The translations under genes and the position numbers were made by a program. From positions 206,996 through 270,995 of the forward strand of contig CAJUTK010000003.1 of NCBI GenBank assembly GCA_910589375.1: a stretch of DNA of 64,000 bases, read 5' to 3'. Shown in pieces: positions 25,694 through 32,782 of this stretch. Within the stretch, counting starts at the first letter, position 1; each line of letters opens with the position of its first letter. The DNA comes from an uncultured Bacilli bacterium (GTDB lineage: Bacteria > Bacillota_I > Bacilli_A > RF39 > UBA660). Below the pieces are notes generated by a model that saw only the letters and a list, made by a program, of their open reading frames with translations, had not been told where the DNA came from and did no database searches.

Positions 25694-26257
25694 GTGAAAG
25701 AAAAACTATTAATTGATTTAGATGATACTATTGTAATAGATTCTTGGAAAGAATTAGTGGAAGAATATCTTGGGCATTCCATTGATGTAAATTCTTTAGA
25801 GCCTGGAAGTTATATTAATAAAAATCTAACAAGTGAAGATTTTATCAATTATTTTATGATACATAATTTATATGATTATGGTTATTTAGATTCTTTTACG
25901 ATAGAGTTTATAAAAAAAATATCAGAACATTACGATGTTTATATTGCGTCTATATTTATTACTCCTGGTATAGAATCAACATCGTCTATTTTCTGTAAAA
26001 GAAAAATAGAATTTTTGCAGAAACATTTTCCTTTTTTAGGGGAAGAAAAGTTCTTAATTCTTGGTAGTAAGAATATGATAAATGTAGATATTTCTATTGG
26101 AGATAGTATGAGTGACCAAATAGGAAAAAAGAGAAATTTTCTATTCACACGGTATCATAATAGACATATCAAAGAAGATGTTTTAAAAGAAAAAAATTCT
26201 ATTAGAGTAGACTCTTGGAAAGAGTTAGCAAGTTATTTTGAAGAGATAGAAAAATAA
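25694..26257 (+). CDS. 5'(3')-deoxyribonucleotidase-like HAD phosphatase
   Basis: 187 residues. HAD motif I LLIDLDDTIV (nucleophile Asp and second Asp), motif II region YIASIF and motif IV IGDSMSDQ fit the NT5C/deoxyribonucleotidase subgroup, which dephosphorylates (deoxy)nucleoside monophosphates. Starts at GTG 25694 behind TGGTGGT. It is followed directly by the T-box promoter. Confidence 0.75.
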   Translation: MKEKLLIDLDDTIVIDSWKELVEEYLGHSIDVNSLEPGSYINKNLTSEDFINYFMIHNLYDYGYLDSFTIEFIKKISEHYDVYIASIFITPGIESTSSIFCKRKIEFLQKHFPFLGEEKFLILGSKNMINVDISIGDSMSDQIGKKRNFLFTRYHNRHIKEDVLKEKNSIRVDSWKELASYFEEIEK

Positions 26258-26264
26258 AAAAGAC

Positions 26265-26293
26265 TTGACATCTAGAATAATTTATAATAAAAT
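26265..26293 (+). promoter_or_regulatory. Promoter of the T-box operon
   Basis: TTGACA, 17-base spacer, TAAAAT. Transcription would begin near 26300, only a few bases before the first stem of the T-box. Confidence 0.75.
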
Positions 26294-26299
26294 CAATTT

Positions 26300-26420
26300 A
26301 TCAATGCGATGACGGGCTTGGCAACCTCGAGCAATATACCAAAGAGTGATTCTTCTAGAATAAGTAGGGTGGAACCGCGGATTATTATTCGTCCCTATTA
26401 CTATTCTAGGAGTTTTTTTA
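26300..26420 (+). ncRNA. T-box riboswitch (glycine), very short stem I
   Basis: The T-box core AGGGTGGAACCGCGG (26366-26380) and CGTCCCT (26390-26396) form the antiterminator. The competing terminator pairs 26355-26369 with 26393-26409, ending in seven T (26413-26419). Stem III is ATTCT/AGAAT before the core. From the predicted start only about 40 bases are left for stem I (about 26305-26332): GCGA/UCG-GC with GG/CC above it and an apical loop that holds GGC (26320-26322), a glycine codon. Canonical Firmicute stem I is about 80-100 bases with the specifier in an internal loop. It regulates the unknown gene at 26439 and glyS. Confidence 0.9.
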
Positions 26421-26438
26421 TTATTAGGAGGTGAAATA

Positions 26439-27227
26439 GTGACAACAAAAATACAGAAAATGTTAAAGGATAATCCAATATCTACCATGATTTCTTGTAA
26501 GCCAGAGGATGAACTAGGAAATCCTATTATGCAACTGCTGATTCAGTCTAAATATTCTAGAAAAATAAGTCAGTCTAGAGTTCCTGAAGAAAGATGGAAA
26601 GGATTAGAGAGCTTATTTTATAAAAATCCTAGAAAAGCAGTAGATGAAATTTTAGGGTATCTTTTTTCTGATAGAGAAATAATTGGTATGTATGATGGAG
26701 AGGCATCTCTTATTTTACCTACTAGAGAACACCCTTTTTATAAAAGATGTACTTCATTTGAAACTCATGGTTATCAAGTTTATTTTAATGATTATGCAAT
26801 TTCTATTTTTAAAAATACGATTTTAAAATTAGATGAGAAAAGTAAGAGAGATAGTTTTAAGTTCATGAAGGATCGTATAGAAAGTGGAAACTCGCAGCAC
26901 GTACATTTATCTATTTCTGAAGGTTTTCAAAATACTAGAAGTAGAATGATTATGCAATTAGAAAATAAAGGTCATGCAATAGATCCTGAGAATGCACTTT
27001 ATTACTATACAAACTTATTACCTGATGGCACAGTAGATAGAGGAGATTTAGAAAATATTCTAGGGCTAATAGAGATATTTGTTCAAAAATATGGGCAATT
27101 TGGCATGCTTAAGGAAGATGATAATAGCTGTATAGGATATAATGTTGGAAGTCTAAAAGTATCTGGAATTGATAAGGTTAAAGAACCATTACAGAAAGTA
27201 TATTCATTGAGAAAGAAGGAGGAATAA
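26439..27227 (+). CDS. Unknown protein in the glycine T-box operon
   Basis: 262 residues, soluble, no signal peptide or membrane helix. I do not recognise the family. Notable stretches are MYDGEASLILPTREHPFYKR (about 87-106), the His-containing SQHVHLSISEGF and the DPENALYYYTNLLPDGTVDRGD block. Starts at GTG 26439 with a perfect AGGAGGTG 6 bases upstream, right after the T-box terminator, and ends three bases before glyS. Its expression therefore follows tRNA-Gly charging; a role linked to glycine or to the synthetase is inference. Confidence 0.7.
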   Translation: MTTKIQKMLKDNPISTMISCKPEDELGNPIMQLLIQSKYSRKISQSRVPEERWKGLESLFYKNPRKAVDEILGYLFSDREIIGMYDGEASLILPTREHPFYKRCTSFETHGYQVYFNDYAISIFKNTILKLDEKSKRDSFKFMKDRIESGNSQHVHLSISEGFQNTRSRMIMQLENKGHAIDPENALYYYTNLLPDGTVDRGDLENILGLIEIFVQKYGQFGMLKEDDNSCIGYNVGSLKVSGIDKVKEPLQKVYSLRKKEE

Positions 27228-27230
27228 AAA

Positions 27231-28610
27231 ATGGAAAACTTAACAATGGAAAAATTAGTAAATATTTGTAAACAATATGGTTTTATCTATAGTGGTAGTG
27301 AAATTTATGGAGGACTTGCTAATACTTGGGATTATGGTCCTCTAGGTGCAGAGTTAAAAAATAATGTAAAAAAAGCTTGGAATAAAAGATTTATTCAAGA
27401 AAGTAAATACAATGTAGGTATGGATAGTGCTATTTTAATGAATCCTAAAACATGGGAGGCATCAGGACATTTATCTACTTTTTCAGATCCATTAATTGAT
27501 TGTAAAGATTGTAAATCAAGATATCGTGCTGATAAGTTAGTAGAGGATTTTACTGAGGGAAAAGAAACAGGTGATGGATGGTCTAATGAAAAACTAGTTC
27601 ATTTTATTAATGATAATAAAATAGCTTGTCCAAAATGTGGTAAAGTAAATTATACAGATATTCGTCAATTTAATTTGATGTTTAAAACATTTCAAGGAGT
27701 TACAGAGGACTCTAAGAATACGATTTATTTAAGACCAGAGACAGCACAAGGAATTTTTGTTAATTTTATGAATGTACAAAGAAGTATGAGACTTAAAGTG
27801 CCATTTGGTATTGGTCAAATTGGTAAGAGCTTTAGAAATGAAATTACACCTGGTAACTTTACCTTTAGAACTCGTGAATTTGAACAGATGGAATTAGAAT
27901 TCTTCTGTAAACCAGGAACAGAACTAGAATGGTTTAGTTATTGGAAGAGTTTCTGCTTTGATTGGTTAAAAGATTTAGGTATCAAAGAGGAAAATATTAG
28001 AATGCGTGATCACTCTAAAGAAGAATTATCTTTCTATAGTAATGCAACTACTGACTTTGAATATAAGTTCCCATTTGGTTGGGGAGAATTATGGGGCGTA
28101 GCAAGTCGTACAAACTATGATTTATCTAGACATATGGAAGTTTCTAAACAGAGCTTAGAATATTTAGATCCAGAGACAAATGAAAAGTATATTCCATACG
28201 TTATTGAACCAAGTTTAGGTTGTGATAGAATGACTTTAACGGTTTTATGCGATGCTTACCGTGAAGAGACATTAGAAAATGGAGAAACAAGAGAAGTAAT
28301 GAGTTTTCATCCATTCCTAGCTCCTTATAAGGTGGCTGTTTTACCACTTATGAAGAAATTCCATAGTGAGAAAGCAACAGAGATTTATGAGATGTTATCT
28401 AAGAAATTTATGGCAACTTACGATGAGGCTGGTAATATTGGTAAACGTTATAGAAGACAGGATATAGCAGGTACACCATTTTGCGTAACAGTAGATGAAG
28501 ATACATTAAATAATAATACAGTTACTGTAAGAAATAGGGATACTATGGAGCAGGATACTGTTTCTTTAGAAGAATTATCAGATTATATTTCTAAAAGAAT
28601 AGAATTATAA
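27231..28610 (+). CDS. glyS: Glycyl-tRNA synthetase (single-chain, class II)
   Basis: 459 residues, the homodimeric eukaryote-like form rather than the alpha/beta GlyQS of Bacillus subtilis. Present are YGPLG near the N-terminus, a zinc-binding insert (CKDC...CPKC, about 82-140), motif 2 (SFRNEITPGNFTFRTREFEQ), motif 3 (EPSLGCDRM) and the anticodon-binding domain from about residue 360 (LAPYKVAVLPL). Attaches glycine to tRNA-Gly. Controlled by the T-box upstream; closed by a strong terminator. Confidence 0.97.
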   Translation: MENLTMEKLVNICKQYGFIYSGSEIYGGLANTWDYGPLGAELKNNVKKAWNKRFIQESKYNVGMDSAILMNPKTWEASGHLSTFSDPLIDCKDCKSRYRADKLVEDFTEGKETGDGWSNEKLVHFINDNKIACPKCGKVNYTDIRQFNLMFKTFQGVTEDSKNTIYLRPETAQGIFVNFMNVQRSMRLKVPFGIGQIGKSFRNEITPGNFTFRTREFEQMELEFFCKPGTELEWFSYWKSFCFDWLKDLGIKEENIRMRDHSKEELSFYSNATTDFEYKFPFGWGELWGVASRTNYDLSRHMEVSKQSLEYLDPETNEKYIPYVIEPSLGCDRMTLTVLCDAYREETLENGETREVMSFHPFLAPYKVAVLPLMKKFHSEKATEIYEMLSKKFMATYDEAGNIGKRYRRQDIAGTPFCVTVDEDTLNNNTVTVRNRDTMEQDTVSLEELSDYISKRIEL

Positions 28611-28634
28611 AAAGAACCTATAGGTTCTTTTTTA
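28609..28634. terminator. Bidirectional terminator glyS / sspI
   Basis: AAAAAGAACCTA / TAGGTTCTTTTT perfect inverted repeat between convergent genes, T-rich on both sides. Confidence 0.9.
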
Positions 28635-28821
28635 TTTTATTTACTAAATTTTGTTGTTCTTCTTTAGTACTATTTTTCCAAAGAATTTCAAAAAATACAC
28701 CAAGACCTGGTAGAGTTACCTCATCTTCATCATTTACAGCTTCTTCAATAGAACTACTAATTTCAGATATGTCTGAATCTTTAAAATTGGAAATAATGCT
28801 TTTTCTAATATCTATATTCAT
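28618..28821 (-). CDS. sspI: Small acid-soluble spore protein SspI
   Basis: 67 residues. MNIDIRKSIISNF, SSSIEEAVNDEDE, LPGLGVFFEILW and the Lys-rich end match SspI, a minor spore-core protein of Bacilli. Made in the forespore; the minus-strand CATACTA 20 bases before the ATG is the sigma-G/F -10. AAAGGATG ribosome-binding site. Convergent with glyS. Confidence 0.88.
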   Translation of the reverse strand: MNIDIRKSIISNFKDSDISEISSSIEEAVNDEDEVTLPGLGVFFEILWKNSTKEEQQNLVNKIKKNL

Positions 28822-28840
28822 GTTTCATCCTTTCTAAGGA

Positions 28841-28870
28841 TAGTATGAATAAATTTTTAAAAATTATAAC
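28841..28870 (-). promoter_or_regulatory. Sigma-G-type promoter of sspI
   Basis: Minus strand CATACTA (28841-28847) is the consensus forespore -10. The -35 (GTTATA, 17 bases upstream) matches only half of TGMATA. Confidence 0.55.
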
Positions 28871-29160
28871 ATGTAGTAATTGGAGTCACTATATTTATTT
28901 GTGATAGTAGAGCCAGTTTTTCCTTCTAACTTACTAACACGGCTATCTAACATATTAATTTGTTGTTGCATATTGTTCATTTGTTGCTCTACATTATTAT
29001 AAGCATTTGTCATTGTATTTTGAGAATAACTTGGTGTTGTAGAATAACTTGGACTTGAATACATCATAGTTGGTGGTTGTGGTGGCATCATCATAGGCAT
29101 ATTCATTCCATATACTGGCATAGCGTTCATACCTCCAGAACAATTTCTATCTTTTTTCAT
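28864..29160 (-). CDS. Met/Pro/Tyr-rich coat-like protein
   Basis: 98 residues of low complexity. N-terminal MKKDRNCSGG, then Met/Pro-rich repeats (NMPMMMPPQPPTMMY), Tyr/Ser repeats (SSPSYSTTPSYS) and a short coiled coil (VEQQMNNMQQQINMLDSRVSKLEGK). The composition resembles spore-coat proteins, and it lies next to sspI behind a sigma-K-like promoter. AGGAGGGA ribosome-binding site. The coat role is inference; no family was recognised. Confidence 0.55.
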   Translation of the reverse strand: MKKDRNCSGGMNAMPVYGMNMPMMMPPQPPTMMYSSPSYSTTPSYSQNTMTNAYNNVEQQMNNMQQQINMLDSRVSKLEGKTGSTITNKYSDSNYYML

Positions 29161-29181
29161 AATTCCCTCCTAGTCTAATTC

Positions 29182-29207
29182 ATTATATGTAAGTACTAAA
29201 AATAAGT
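29182..29207 (-). promoter_or_regulatory. Sigma-K-like promoter of the coat-like gene
   Basis: Minus strand AC, 16 bases, CATATAATG: fits AC-N16/17-CATANNNTA except the last base. TATAAT is nested inside, so a sigma-A promoter cannot be excluded. Confidence 0.45.
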
Positions 29208-29239
29208 GCCTAATTTATTTTTTGTAAATAATGAATTTG

Positions 29240-29248
29240 TGGTATAAT
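29240..29248 (+). promoter_or_regulatory. Extended -10 promoter of trmB
   Basis: TGGTATAAT ending 15 bases before the start codon at 29264; weak -35. Confidence 0.5.
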
Positions 29249-29263
29249 GAAATTGGTGGTAAC

Positions 29264-29908
29264 ATGAGACTTAGAAATGTAAAAGGAGCAAGTGAGAAAA
29301 TTGAGAGTTGCCCTTATATTGTTTTAAACTACTTAGAATATAAAGGTCATTATCAAGAACTTTTTTCAAATGATAATCCTATTCATATTGAAATTGGAAT
29401 GGGAAAAGGTACTTTTTTAATAGAAATGGCTAAGAGAAATCCCAATGTTAATTTTATAGGAATAGAGAAGTTTGATAGTGTTATTGTAAGAGCTATCGAA
29501 AAAATTGAGAAGGAAAGTTTACCTAATTTGCGACTTATTAGGGCAGATGCTGAACATATAGAAGAGTTTTTTGAAAAAGAAATTGATACTATTTATTTAA
29601 ATTTTTCAGATCCATGGCCTAAGAAAAGACATACTCATAGAAGACTTACAAGTTCTAAGTTTTTAAAAAGATATGATTCTATATTTAAGAATGATAAAAA
29701 GATTATTATGAAAACGGATAATCGACATCTTTTTGAGTTTTCTGTGATAGAATTGGTAGAGTATGGATATCATATTGAAGATTTATGTTTAGATATTTAT
29801 TCTGAAAATTTAGAAAATAATATTCCAACAGAGTATGAAACAAGGTTTCATGCCTTAGGATTTCCTATTTATAGAATAGAAGTTAGGAAAGAAGTAGAGA
29901 AAAAATAG
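29264..29908 (+). CDS. trmB: tRNA (guanine-N7-)-methyltransferase
   Basis: 214 residues. SAM-binding IEIGMGKGTFL, then GIEKF, and the signature NFSDPWPKKRHTHRRL with TDN (KTDNRHLFEFS) and the late TRFHALG motif. It makes m7G46 in tRNA. ATG 29264 (GGTGGT 7 bases upstream) replaces the longer frame, whose first codon lies upstream of the -10. Confidence 0.95.
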   Translation: MRLRNVKGASEKIESCPYIVLNYLEYKGHYQELFSNDNPIHIEIGMGKGTFLIEMAKRNPNVNFIGIEKFDSVIVRAIEKIEKESLPNLRLIRADAEHIEEFFEKEIDTIYLNFSDPWPKKRHTHRRLTSSKFLKRYDSIFKNDKKIIMKTDNRHLFEFSVIELVEYGYHIEDLCLDIYSENLENNIPTEYETRFHALGFPIYRIEVRKEVEKK

Positions 29909-29962
29909 AAAATGCTAGAAATTGTGCAATGTTTTTGGTATAATGAAATATAGAGGTGGGGT

Positions 29963-30571
29963 ATGAAAAGAATATTAACCTTTCTTCTCATCTTTTTGGT
30001 AACAGGATGTACTGTTGTTAGGATTGATACTAACAACATGGATACCATTGTAGATGTAGTACTATCGAAAGATAATAGACTTTATAATCGTGTTGGCAAA
30101 GGATATAAATATTATGTGCCAAGAGGAGTTACCTATATTGATACAGACGATTTAAATGATAAACTATATTCTAATGGAAACTACTATTACTTATATGTAG
30201 ATGCTATTAGTTATTATAATAATACAAAGACGGATTATAAAGAAAAAGATGATCTTTATTATTCTAGAAAGATATCAACAGAAGATGGATTTAAATGGTC
30301 TGGATATATAGAAATAGAAAAAAAAGATGACTTATATTATGTAGAATTTGTATATAATCATGCGAGGATAGAAGCGGCAGTTAGTAAGGATTCTTTAAAT
30401 GATGTAATCTTAAATTCTGCTTATATTTTATCTACCATTCAATTTAATTCAGATGTAATTAGTTTGATGTTGGATGATGAGTATTTTACGAACAAAGAAG
30501 AAAAATATGAAGTATTTGCAAAAAATGAGGAAAATGATAATTCTAAATTGCAAATAATAGAGGATGATTAA
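29963..30571 (+). CDS. Lipoprotein, unknown
   Basis: 202 residues. Lipobox LVTGC (Cys at residue 16). The mature part is Asp/Tyr/Asn-rich, predicted mostly beta (YKYYVPRGVTYIDTDDL, YYYLYVDAISYY), with an acidic tail. A TATAAT lies 23-28 bases before the start (29938-29943). Seventeen bases before the next gene, so likely the first member of a four-gene envelope operon. Not recognised. Confidence 0.65.
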   Translation: MKRILTFLLIFLVTGCTVVRIDTNNMDTIVDVVLSKDNRLYNRVGKGYKYYVPRGVTYIDTDDLNDKLYSNGNYYYLYVDAISYYNNTKTDYKEKDDLYYSRKISTEDGFKWSGYIEIEKKDDLYYVEFVYNHARIEAAVSKDSLNDVILNSAYILSTIQFNSDVISLMLDDEYFTNKEEKYEVFAKNEENDNSKLQIIEDD

Positions 30572-30588
30572 AAAGGAAAAGGTGGATT

Positions 30589-31476
30589 ATGGGATTAGTA
30601 GATAAATTAAAAAACATTTTCACAGAGGAAGTTACAGAGGAAGAAGAAGAGGAAATCAAAGTTGAACAGATAAAAAAAGAAGTTAGAAGTGTTCCGATTG
30701 AATCTCCTAGTGTAGAACGTGAAAAGAAAAAAGTAACAAGAACAGAAAAGAGACGTGTTCCTGTACCTAATGAAGACTTGATAGAGGAAGAACCAGTTGA
30801 GGAAGAAAAATCGAAAAGTCCAGTTTTCTTTACTGACAGAGATTTTGAAGATTTAGTAGCTCCTAAAAAGACAAGGGAAAAAGTAAAGGCGGAGAAAGTT
30901 GAGGCTCCTAAGAAAGAGGAAACTCCAAAACCATATGGAGGGACTTATAATAGTACAACGATTATTCATAAGGAGAAACAAAATTTTAAGCCAACTCCAA
31001 TTATCTCTCCTGTCTATGGGGTATTAGATAAAAATTATCATAAGGAAGATATTATTGATAAAAATGAAAATGTTCCTAAGGAGTCTGTAGATGGTCTTAG
31101 TGTTGATTCTATTCGCAATAAAGCTTATGGTACTTTAGAGGATGATTTAGAGGAAACTATTGTAGCAAAACCATATCAAAAAGTAGAGGAAAAAAGTCCA
31201 GTAGAAGAAGATGTTGATCTATTTGATGAATTAGAACAATCAGCAGAAAAAGTTACTAAAGCTCCTAAAGAAGTTCGTAAATTGGAAGAAATTACAATGG
31301 ATTTAACAAAAGAGTTAGATAATCTATTATTAAAGAAAGAAAAAGAGAAAAAAGAGCTAAAAGAAGTAGCTGTTGAAAAAGTAACTCCAACTGAGAAGAC
31401 TAAAGAAGAATCTTTACCAGAAAGTGACTTATTTAATTTGATAGATTCTATGTATGAAGAAGGAGAGGATGAGTAA
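30589..31476 (+). CDS. Acidic, low-complexity protein with a conserved SPVYGV block
   Basis: 295 residues, cytoplasmic, Glu/Lys-rich (EEVTEEEEEEIKVEQIKKE). A better conserved core about residues 110-150 reads PYGGTYNSTTI...FKPTPIISPVYGVLDKNY, and another block near 160 reads NKAYGTLEDDLEE. The disordered charged background with short motifs suggests a scaffold protein. It overlaps the next start by one base (TAATG). Function unknown. Confidence 0.6.
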   Translation: MGLVDKLKNIFTEEVTEEEEEEIKVEQIKKEVRSVPIESPSVEREKKKVTRTEKRRVPVPNEDLIEEEPVEEEKSKSPVFFTDRDFEDLVAPKKTREKVKAEKVEAPKKEETPKPYGGTYNSTTIIHKEKQNFKPTPIISPVYGVLDKNYHKEDIIDKNENVPKESVDGLSVDSIRNKAYGTLEDDLEETIVAKPYQKVEEKSPVEEDVDLFDELEQSAEKVTKAPKEVRKLEEITMDLTKELDNLLLKKEKEKKELKEVAVEKVTPTEKTKEESLPESDLFNLIDSMYEEGEDE

Positions 31477-31766
31477 TGACTATAGAAATGGAAGAATTAT
31501 TACCTATTATTCTTTATTTAGCATTAATTGTTTTTGTCATAACTCTTATTGTACTAGTCATAAAATTAATTGGTACACTTGGTAGAGTAGATAAGGTTTT
31601 AGATGATGTAAATAGTAAAATGACTAGAGTAGATGGTTTATTTGATGTTATTGATCGAGTAACGGATTATGCTACTAGCATTAGTGATAAAGTAATTAGC
31701 GGTCTTGCAAATGCTGTTCATTTTGTATTTGGAAAGTTAAAGAAAGGAAATGAGAAAGATGAGTAA
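31476..31766 (+). CDS. DUF948/YtxG-like membrane protein
   Basis: 96 residues: one N-terminal membrane helix (about 7-29), then an amphipathic helix (VDKVLDDVNSKMTRVDGLFDVIDRV) as in DUF948 (YtxG). In Bacillus ytxG and ytxH are adjacent, general-stress-related genes; here a YtxH-like gene follows, overlapping by 8 bases, which supports the assignment. Confidence 0.65.
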   Translation: MTIEMEELLPIILYLALIVFVITLIVLVIKLIGTLGRVDKVLDDVNSKMTRVDGLFDVIDRVTDYATSISDKVISGLANAVHFVFGKLKKGNEKDE

Positions 31767-32199
31767 AGAAAAGAAGAAAAAAAGCGGATTAGGAAAGTTT
31801 ATAGCAGGTGTTGCTATTGGAACAGGAATTGGAGTTTTATTTGCTCCTAAAAAGGGTAGTGAAACGAGAGCTGAATTAAAAGAAAAGATGCAAGAACTTT
31901 ACAAAAAAGCAAAAGAATTAGATATGGATGAAGTAAAAGAAAATATTGAAATTAAAATTGCAGAAATAAAGGCAAGTATCGAAGATTTAGACAAAGAAAA
32001 AGTAATTTCTATAGCAAAGTCAAAAGCTAAGAAACTTCAAGATTTAGGAGAAGAATTAGTAGACTATGTAGTAGAAAAGGGAACTCCAGTTATGGAGAAA
32101 ACTGCAACTGCTGTTCGTGATAAGACGAATGAAGTATGTAAAGAAGTACTAGATAAGTTAAAGAAAAAGGAAAAAGAAGCGTTAACAGAGGGTGAATAA
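31759..32199 (+). CDS. YtxH-domain protein
   Basis: 146 residues. The YtxH pattern GLGKFIAGVAIGTGIGVLFAPKKGSETR gives a single glycine-zipper-like membrane helix; a Lys/Glu-rich amphipathic helical tail follows. I start it at ATG 31759, as AAGGA lies 10 bases upstream; ATG 31750 is too close to that site. A stress-related role in Bacillus is known for the family; the mechanism is not. Confidence 0.75.
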   Translation: MSKEKKKKSGLGKFIAGVAIGTGIGVLFAPKKGSETRAELKEKMQELYKKAKELDMDEVKENIEIKIAEIKASIEDLDKEKVISIAKSKAKKLQDLGEELVDYVVEKGTPVMEKTATAVRDKTNEVCKEVLDKLKKKEKEALTEGE

Positions 32200-32213
32200 T
32201 CCTCTTCTTTTTT
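32187..32213 (+). terminator. Probable terminator
   Basis: AGAGG / CCTCT short stem around the stop codon, then a T-rich run. Confidence 0.5.
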
Positions 32214-32247
32214 TCTGTAAAGTAAAAAATGGCTAAACTAAAAAAAT

Positions 32248-32276
32248 TTTACTATCTAGTAAAAATATAGTATAAT
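32248..32276 (+). promoter_or_regulatory. Promoter
   Basis: TTTACT, 17-base spacer, TATAAT, 18 bases before the start at 32294. Confidence 0.65.
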
Positions 32277-32293
32277 AGTACTTGAGGTGAATT

Positions 32294-32770
32294 ATGAAAA
32301 ATTTCCAAGATTTTTTGAAAAAACATAAAAAGAAATTAATTATTTCAGCAATCGTATTAATAGTATTTATTATTTGTTTATTTGCCTTTAAACAAATTTT
32401 ATCTTATTTGAATCCTAATAAAAAAGAAAGTGTTTACGGAGATAGATGTGAACTAACTGAAAGTATTATGATTACAGATGAGAGAAAAGAAAAAGTAAAA
32501 GAGGCAATAGAGTCTTACGAAAATATGAAAGTTTCTACTATTGATATTAAGTGTAATTTAATTGATATAGTAATAAATGTAGATAATAGTGTAGAAGAGA
32601 AAACAGTAAAATCAATGTCTGATAAAGTATTAGAAGCATTCTCAAAAGAAGAATTAAAATATTATGAAATAGAACTTATGGTAAATTGGCCAGATGACCC
32701 AGAAAAAGCAATGATGGGAACACATCATAAAATGATTAATGGAGAAATGAATGATCATTTTGTGTGGTAG
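32294..32770 (+). CDS. Membrane-anchored protein, unknown
   Basis: 158 residues: Lys-rich N-terminus, one membrane helix (about 15-37) and a small extracytoplasmic alpha/beta domain (YGDRCELTES ... VSTIDIKCNLIDIVINV ... KYYEIELMVNWPDD) with two Cys and a His-rich end (GTHHKM..). Twelve bases before the GGDEF-like receptor gene and probably co-expressed. Not recognised. Confidence 0.6.
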   Translation: MKNFQDFLKKHKKKLIISAIVLIVFIICLFAFKQILSYLNPNKKESVYGDRCELTESIMITDERKEKVKEAIESYENMKVSTIDIKCNLIDIVINVDNSVEEKTVKSMSDKVLEAFSKEELKYYEIELMVNWPDDPEKAMMGTHHKMINGEMNDHFVW

Positions 32771-32782
32771 TTAGGAGAACAT

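Noticed and set aside
29182..29189. Plain sigma-A reading of the coat-like promoter
   Set aside because: Not fully excluded (TATAAT is nested), but the AC-N16-CATA spacing and the spore-gene context favour a mother-cell sigma factor; kept as a candidate with modest confidence.
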